The notes beneath the pieces were generated by a model, which saw nothing but the letters and a program-made list of their open reading frames with translations, was not told the origin of the DNA and did not search any database. From positions 62,001 to 126,000 of the forward strand of contig JACFMQ010000009.1 in assembly GCA_019455325.1 (NCBI GenBank): a stretch of DNA of 64,000 nucleotides. Direction: 5' to 3'. The stretch is from Rhodocyclaceae bacterium. GTDB taxonomy: Bacteria > Pseudomonadota > Gammaproteobacteria > Burkholderiales > Rhodocyclaceae. The position numbers and the translations under genes were made by a program. Positions 59,092 to 64,000 of the stretch are shown in pieces (position 1 is the stretch's first letter; every line of letters begins with the position of its first letter).

Positions 59092-60450
59092 ATGTTCGAA
59101 AAGGTCCTCATCGCCAACCGCGGCGAGATCGCGCTCCGCATCCAGCGCGCCTGCCGCGAGCTGGGCATCAAGACGGTGGTGGTGCACTCGGAGGCCGACC
59201 GCGAGGCGAAGTACGTCAAGCTCGCCGACGAATCGGTGTGCATCGGCCCGGCCGCATCGAGCCAGAGCTACCTCAACGTGCCGGCGATCATCTCGGCGGC
59301 CGAGGTCACCGACGCCGAGGCGATCCACCCCGGCTACGGCTTCCTCTCGGAGAACGCCGACTTCGCCGAGCGCGTCGAGAAGTCCGGCTTCACCTTCATC
59401 GGTCCGCGTCCGGAAACCATCCGCCTGATGGGCGACAAGGTCTCGGCCAAGGACGCGATGAAGGCCGCCGGCGTGCCCTGCGTGCCCGGCTCGGAGGGTG
59501 CGCTGCCGGACGATCCGAAGGAGATCGTGCGCATCGCCAAGGGCGTCGGCTACCCGGTGATCATCAAGGCGGCGGGCGGCGGCGGCGGCCGCGGCATGCG
59601 CGTGGTGCACACCGAGGCGGCGCTGCTCAACGCGGTCAACATGACCCGCCAGGAAGCGCAGACCGCCTTCGGCAATCCGATGGTGTACATGGAGAAGTTC
59701 CTGGAAAACCCGCGCCACGTGGAGATCCAGGTGCTCGCCGACAGCTACCGCAACGCCGTCTACCTCGGCGAGCGCGACTGCTCGATGCAGCGCCGCCACC
59801 AGAAGGTGATCGAGGAAGCGCCGGCGCCGGGCATCGCCGCGCGCCACATCGTGCGCATCGGCGAGCGCTGCGCCGAGGCCTGCCGCCGCATCAACTACCG
59901 CGGCGCCGGCACCTTCGAGTTCCTCTTCGAGAACGGCGAGTTCTACTTCATCGAGATGAACACGCGCGTCCAGGTCGAGCACCCGGTGACCGAGGCGATC
60001 ACCGGCGTGGACATCGTGCAGGAGCAGATCCGCATCGCCGCCGGCGAGAAGCTGCGCATCCGCCAGAAGGACGTGGTGTTCAAGGGTCATGCGATCGAAT
60101 GCCGCATAAACGCCGAAGATCCCTTCACGTTCGTGCCTTCTCCCGGCAAGATCTCGTTCTGGCACCCGCCCGGCGGCCCCGGCATCCGCGTCGATTCGCA
60201 CGTCTACGACGGCTATACCGTGCCGCCGCACTACGACTCGATGATCGGCAAGCTGATCGCCTACGGCGACACCCGCGAGCAGGCCATCCGCCGCATGCGC
60301 ATCGCGCTCTCGGAGATGGGCGTCGAGGGCATCAAGACCAACGTCGCGCTGCACCAGGAGCTGATGATGGACGCCAACTTCGTCAAGGGCGGCACCAGCA
60401 TCCACTACCTGGAGCACAAGCTCGCCGCCAAGGGCGAGGTCAAGAAGTAG
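59092..60450 (+). CDS. accC: Acetyl-CoA carboxylase biotin carboxylase subunit
   Basis: 452 residues, ATP-grasp enzyme. Its elements are [18 protein letters not shown], the glycine-rich ATP loop [49 protein letters not shown] with the catalytic Glu/Asn/Arg, and a C-terminal B3-type domain. It carboxylates biotin on AccB with bicarbonate and ATP. It is paralogous to the N-terminal half of LiuD in this window. Standard size. Confidence 0.97.
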   Translation: MFEKVLIANRGEIALRIQRACRELGIKTVVVHSEADREAKYVKLADESVCIGPAASSQSYLNVPAIISAAEVTDAEAIHPGYGFLSENADFAERVEKSGFTFIGPRPETIRLMGDKVSAKDAMKAAGVPCVPGSEGALPDDPKEIVRIAKGVGYPVIIKAAGGGGGRGMRVVHTEAALLNAVNMTRQEAQTAFGNPMVYMEKFLENPRHVEIQVLADSYRNAVYLGERDCSMQRRHQKVIEEAPAPGIAARHIVRIGERCAEACRRINYRGAGTFEFLFENGEFYFIEMNTRVQVEHPVTEAITGVDIVQEQIRIAAGEKLRIRQKDVVFKGHAIECRINAEDPFTFVPSPGKISFWHPPGGPGIRVDSHVYDGYTVPPHYDSMIGKLIAYGDTREQAIRRMRIALSEMGVEGIKTNVALHQELMMDANFVKGGTSIHYLEHKLAAKGEVKK

Positions 60451-60548
60451 CAGGCGCCCGCGATGCGCATTCCGCACGCCCGTCCGCCGGTCGCCGACAG
60501 CACACGGCGGCGGGGTGCGGCCGTCGCGGGCGGGAAGAGGGTGCCGTC

Positions 60549-61454
60549 GTGAGCTGGCTGTCGGTGACGCTGGAAACGGACTGCGCGCACGCCGAGGCGC
60601 TGGCCGACGCCCTGATGGAAGGCGGCGCCCTGTCGGCGACGATCGAGGACGCCGCCGCCGGCACGCCGGAGGAAAAGCCGCAGTTCGGCGAACCCGGCTC
60701 GATCACCACGCCGGGCTGGGACCGCTCGCGCGTCGCCGCGCTGTTCGCTGCGGACGCCGACGTCGCCGCCTGCGTCGCGGCGGCGGCGAGCGAGGCCGGC
60801 CTGGCCGCGCCGCCGCCCTACGGCGTCGAGGAAGTCGCCGAGCAGAACTGGGTGCAGCTCACGCAGTCGCAGTTCGAACCGATCCGTATCTCCGCGCGGC
60901 TGTGGATCGTGCCTTCCTGGCACGATGCCCCCGATCCGGCGGCGATCAGCCTCGTCCTCGACCCCGGCATGGCCTTCGGCACCGGCTCGCACCCGACCAC
61001 CCGCCTCTGCCTGGAATGGCTGGAGCGCAGCGTGCGGCCGGGGCAGAGCCTGCTCGACTACGGCTGCGGCTCCGGCATCCTCGCCATCGCCGCCGCCAGG
61101 CTCGGCGCGGCGCCGGTGATTGGCGTCGACATCGACCCGCAGGCGGTGGCCGCGGCCGAAGCCAACGCCGAGCGCAACGCGGTGAGCGCCCGCTTCCTCG
61201 ACTCGGCTGCGCCGCTCGCCGGCCAGTTCGACCTGGTCGTCGCCAACATCCTCGCCAACCCGCTGAAGGCGCTGGCGCCGGCGATCTGCGGGCACGTCCG
61301 GCCGGGCGGGCGGCTGGCGCTGTCCGGCATCCTCGCCGAGCAGGCCGACGAACTGATCGCGCTCTACGCGCCGTGGATTCCGCTGGCCGTCGCCGACACG
61401 CGCGACGGCTGGGTCTGCCTTGCCGGCGAGAAGCCAGAGGTGAGCGCATGCTGA
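60549..61454 (+). CDS. prmA: Ribosomal protein L11 methyltransferase
   Basis: 301 residues. The N-terminal L11-recognition domain (SWLSVTLETDCAHAEALADAL) and the SAM-dependent methyltransferase domain (DPGMAFGTGSHPTTRLCLEW, LDYGCGSGILAIAAARLG, VVANILANPL) match PrmA. It trimethylates ribosomal protein L11. The GTG start at 60549 leaves a normal-length protein; the 98-bp gap after accC has no coding content. Its end overlaps the next gene (ATGCTGA). Confidence 0.93.
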   Translation: MSWLSVTLETDCAHAEALADALMEGGALSATIEDAAAGTPEEKPQFGEPGSITTPGWDRSRVAALFAADADVAACVAAAASEAGLAAPPPYGVEEVAEQNWVQLTQSQFEPIRISARLWIVPSWHDAPDPAAISLVLDPGMAFGTGSHPTTRLCLEWLERSVRPGQSLLDYGCGSGILAIAAARLGAAPVIGVDIDPQAVAAAEANAERNAVSARFLDSAAPLAGQFDLVVANILANPLKALAPAICGHVRPGGRLALSGILAEQADELIALYAPWIPLAVADTRDGWVCLAGEKPEVSAC

Positions 61455-62539
61455 CCCGCTGTCCGGCCTGCCGCACGACCTTCCGCGTCACGCCGGAGCA
61501 GTTGAAGGCGCGCGCTGGCAAGGTGCGCTGCGGCAAGTGCCAGGCGGTGTTCAACGCCCTCGACACGCTGGTCGAAGCGCCGGCGGGCGGGCCGCGCGAG
61601 GCCGGCGACGACGACGGCGTCCGCGTCCGGCTGGAACCGGAGATTGCCGAGCAGTCTCTCGCGCCGGCGGAGCGGACCGATTCGCCCGAAGGGACGTCCG
61701 AGGCGTCGCCCGACGCATTGCCCGAGTCACCATCCGAAGCGCCGTTTGAAACGCTGTCCGAGACGCCGCTGATCGAGGCCGCGACAGAGGCGCCCACAGC
61801 GCCGGACGGCGCCGATGAATTTCGTGAAGAATCGCCTATCGGCGTCGATAAGGCGGCCATTTCCGGCGAAATAGCCGATATCCTGCTCGCCCCGCCACGC
61901 GGCCCGGAGCCAGCGGAAGCGCCGCCGCTCTCCCCGGAAGCCGTCCGCGACAGCGCGCTCGCCGCCGGCCTCGTCGCCGCGCGTGAATCGACGCAGGTGC
62001 CGGGCTACAACAAGTGGGCGGAAGGCGCCTTCACCGGCGCACCGACCATCGCCGAGCCGGCGGCGCGGCCGCTGTGGCCGTTCGTGCTCGCCGCCCTGCT
62101 CCTCGTCGGCGCCCTCGCCGGGCAGGCCGTCCATCATTTCCGCGCGGAGCTGGCGGTCGCCAGCCCCGGCCTGCGTCCGGCGCTCGCCGCGTTCTGCGCC
62201 GTGCTCGGCTGCGACATCCCGCCGCCGCGCCACGGCGACCTGGTCAGCATCGAATCCTCCGACCTGCAGATCGACGCGGCGCGCGGCGGCCTGCTCGCGC
62301 TGTCGGCGACGCTGAAGAACCGCGCGCCCTACGCACAGTCCTGGCCGCTGCTCGAACTGACGCTGACCGACGTGCGCGACCAGGCCGTGCTGCGGCGCGT
62401 GCTGGCGCCCGCCGACTATCTGCCGGCGCCGGCCGACCCGGCCGCCTTCCCGCCGAACGGCGAGGTCGGCGTCCGCCTCTGGCTGGAGGCGAAGGACGTC
62501 GCCGCCGCCGGCTACCGCCTCTACGTCTTCTATCCCTGA
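61448..62539 (+). CDS. Zinc-ribbon membrane protein with DUF3426 domain
   Basis: 363 residues. An N-terminal zinc ribbon (CPACRTTFRVTPEQLKAR then CGKC, two CxxC pairs) is followed by a long Pro/Glu/Ser-rich low-complexity linker (about 60-205) with degenerate SE-P repeats. One transmembrane helix follows (about 216-234, FVLAALLLVGALAGQAV), then a C-terminal DUF3426 domain (about 255-360, HGDLVSIESSDLQIDAA to YRLYVFYP). The MJ0042-type zinc finger plus DUF3426 arrangement is common next to prmA. Function is unknown; gene-regulatory or membrane-scaffold roles are guesses. Confidence 0.85.
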   Translation: MLTRCPACRTTFRVTPEQLKARAGKVRCGKCQAVFNALDTLVEAPAGGPREAGDDDGVRVRLEPEIAEQSLAPAERTDSPEGTSEASPDALPESPSEAPFETLSETPLIEAATEAPTAPDGADEFREESPIGVDKAAISGEIADILLAPPRGPEPAEAPPLSPEAVRDSALAAGLVAARESTQVPGYNKWAEGAFTGAPTIAEPAARPLWPFVLAALLLVGALAGQAVHHFRAELAVASPGLRPALAAFCAVLGCDIPPPRHGDLVSIESSDLQIDAARGGLLALSATLKNRAPYAQSWPLLELTLTDVRDQAVLRRVLAPADYLPAPADPAAFPPNGEVGVRLWLEAKDVAAAGYRLYVFYP

Positions 62540-62562
62540 TTCTTCCTGACGAAAGCACCGGC

Positions 62563-63498
62563 ATGAAAACGCTGATCTGCGGCTCGATCGCCTACGACAA
62601 CATCATGGTCTTCAACGACCGCTTCAGGAACCACATCCTGCCCGAGCAGATCCACATCCTGAACGTCGCCTTCCTCGTTCCCGAGCTGCGCCGCGAGTAC
62701 GGCGGCTGCGCCGGCAACATCGCCTACAACCTGATGCTGCTCGACGGCGACCCGTACATCATGGCCACCGTCGGCGACGACGCCGATCCCTACCTGGAGC
62801 GCCTCGACCGGCTCGGCCTGCCGCGCGACCACGTGCGCCGCGTGTCCGGCAGCTTCACCGCGCAGGCCTTCATTACCACCGACCTCGACGACAACCAGAT
62901 CACCGCCTTCCACCCCGGCGCCATGAGCTTCTCGCACCTCAACAAGGTGGCGCAGGCCGCCGGCGCCGCGCTCGGCATCGTCGCCCCGGACGGCCGCGAG
63001 GGCATGCAGCAGCACGCGCGCGATTTCGCCGCCGCCGGCGTGCCCTTCATCTTCGACCCGGGCCAGGGGCTGCCGATGTTCTCCGGCGACGATCTCGACG
63101 ATTTCCTGGAACTTGCCGACTATGCCTGCCTCAATGACTATGAGGCGCAGCTCGCCTGCGAACGTACCGGCCGTTCGCTGGAAGGGCTGGCGGCCAAGGT
63201 GAAGGCGCTGATCGTGACGCGCGGCGGCGAGGGATCGTGGATTTTCGCCGACGGTCAACGTCACGAGATTCCGTGCGTTAAGGCAGATGCCATCGTCGAT
63301 CCGACCGGCTGCGGCGACGCCTACCGCGCCGGCCTGCTCTACGGCATCGCGCGCGGCTGGAACTGGCTCGACACCGGGCGCCTGGCGGCGGTGATGGGCG
63401 CCATCAAGATCGCCTACCGCGGTGGCCAGAACCATGCGCCGAGCCGGGAAGAGATCGCCCGGCGCTTTGCCGAGGCCTTCGGCAGCCGCCCCTGGTAG
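62563..63498 (+). CDS. PfkB-family carbohydrate (adenosine/sugar) kinase
   Basis: 311 residues with a ribokinase fold. N-terminal LICGSIAYDNIMVF and the first PfkB signature region GGCAGNIAYNLMLLDGDPYI come first. The catalytic DPTGCGDAYRAGLLYGI (base Asp252) and an anion hole of Gly residues are also present. This subgroup, with AFHPGAM instead of sugar-binding motifs, is commonly annotated carbohydrate or adenosine kinase; the substrate is not established. The start ATG at 62563 lies 23 bp after the DUF3426 gene. Confidence 0.9.
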   Translation: MKTLICGSIAYDNIMVFNDRFRNHILPEQIHILNVAFLVPELRREYGGCAGNIAYNLMLLDGDPYIMATVGDDADPYLERLDRLGLPRDHVRRVSGSFTAQAFITTDLDDNQITAFHPGAMSFSHLNKVAQAAGAALGIVAPDGREGMQQHARDFAAAGVPFIFDPGQGLPMFSGDDLDDFLELADYACLNDYEAQLACERTGRSLEGLAAKVKALIVTRGGEGSWIFADGQRHEIPCVKADAIVDPTGCGDAYRAGLLYGIARGWNWLDTGRLAAVMGAIKIAYRGGQNHAPSREEIARRFAEAFGSRPW

Positions 63499-63628
63499 GG
63501 CGGAAGACCGAGGTTTTTCCGTCGCGGATTTGCCGTTCCTGCGACGCCATGCATGCGTGCCGCACGCGCCGCGCCGTCGATGGCGGGGACGGCGCCCGGC
63601 ACGCGGCCAAGACATTACGGAGGCCCAT

Positions 63629-64000
63629 ATGAACCGCAAGCTCGTCGCCATTGCGCTCGCCCTCGTCGCCACCGCCCTCGCCGGCTGTGCCGCCAGCAAA
63701 TCGGGCAGCGCCTACACGCGCGATCAGGCGCGGCAGGAGATGGTGGTACGCACCGGCGTCGTCGAGAGCGTGCGCGAGGTGCAGATCGAAGGCACCAAGT
63801 CCGGCGTCGGCGCCGGCGCCGGCGCGGTTGCCGGCGGCATCGGCGGCAGCCACATCGGCGGCGGCAAGGGGCAGATCGTCGGCGCCGTGGTCGGCGCGGT
63901 CGTCGGCGGGGTGGCCGGCGCGGCGGCCGAGGAAGGTTTCACCCAGAAGACCGGCGTCGAGATCACCGTGCGCCTGGACAACGGCCAGATGACCGCCGTC
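63629..64000 (+). CDS. SlyB/glycine-zipper outer-membrane lipoprotein, partial
   Basis: The first 124 codons lie in the window; the end is cut by the right edge. A lipoprotein signal MNRKLVAIALALVATALAGC places the acylated Cys at residue 20 (lipobox LAGC). The mature part has a glycine-zipper 2TM domain (GVGAGAGAVAGGIGGSHIGG, then GAVVGAVVGGVAGAAAEE) and a C-terminal beta strand region VEITVRLDNGQMTAV, as in SlyB/Pcp-type lipoproteins. It is probably an outer-membrane stability protein. The ribosome binding site is ACGGAGG. Confidence 0.87.
   Translation, partial: MNRKLVAIALALVATALAGCAASKSGSAYTRDQARQEMVVRTGVVESVREVQIEGTKSGVGAGAGAVAGGIGGSHIGGGKGQIVGAVVGAVVGGVAGAAAEEGFTQKTGVEITVRLDNGQMTAV

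Overview
The window is a dense, high-GC stretch of bacterial chromosome, most likely from a betaproteobacterium of the Rhodocyclales group (Azospira, Thauera, Azoarcus or Dechloromonas-like). This placement is inferred from gene content and order: a leucine/isovalerate (liu) operon behind a MerR-type LiuR, the ubiUVT anaerobic ubiquinone genes, a class I PHA synthase, and a betaproteobacterial cytochrome oxidase cluster with a tiny assembly protein, DUF2909 and SURF1. I found no tRNA, rRNA, CRISPR array, transposase or prophage gene.

Layout. 1-137 is the start of an arginase-family gene. 217-6329 (minus) is an Mrp-type Na+/H+ antiporter operon, mrpAB (fused)-C-D-E-F-G, followed upstream by a sodium:solute symporter (6546-8042). 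8171-12078 (minus) holds a FabH-like thiolase-fold enzyme, a class V aminotransferase and UbiB. 12195-14775 (minus) is a probable zinc-uptake unit: a small His/Cys-rich exported protein and a ZnuD-like TonB receptor, behind a perfect palindrome resembling a Zur box. 15057-18891 (plus) is argS, a SPOR protein, dsbA and an SDR. A Sco-like protein and a response regulator with an ATPase domain follow. 20831-23256 (plus) is ubiU-ubiV-ubiT behind an FNR-like box. 23243-32239 (minus) carries a MoaD-like protein, a large CheR/PAS/GGDEF/EAL hybrid, an alkaline-phosphatase-fold phosphodiesterase, a PEBP protein, phaC and a metallo-beta-lactamase-fold hydrolase.

32304-48116 (plus) is the liu region: liuR, isovaleryl-CoA dehydrogenase, a GNAT/carbonic-anhydrase fusion, thiolase, a second acyl-CoA dehydrogenase, two hotdog thioesterases, both methylcrotonyl-CoA carboxylase subunits, the hydratase and HMG-CoA lyase. 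Together these take leucine-derived isovaleryl-CoA to acetoacetate plus acetyl-CoA. A Doc-type toxin-antitoxin pair sits between liuD and liuE, and two tandem Cys-rich mini-proteins plus another metallo-hydrolase end the run. 48420-55867 is the aa3/caa3 cytochrome oxidase cluster (ctaC, ctaD, small assembly protein, ctaG, ctaE, surf1, assembly factor, ctaB). 55860-64000 contains mpl, a nucleotidyltransferase-like protein, aroQ, accB, accC, prmA, a zinc-ribbon/DUF3426 protein, a PfkB kinase and the start of a SlyB-like lipoprotein.

The most unusual structure is non-coding. A hairpin-rich element of about 80 bp exactly fills the gap between stop and next start codon at two unrelated operon junctions (mrpF/mrpG and ctaC/ctaD). 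A diverged relative with compensatory stem changes lies between HMG-CoA lyase and the first DUF1289 gene. A second, MITE-like inverted repeat occurs twice, once inside the liu operon.
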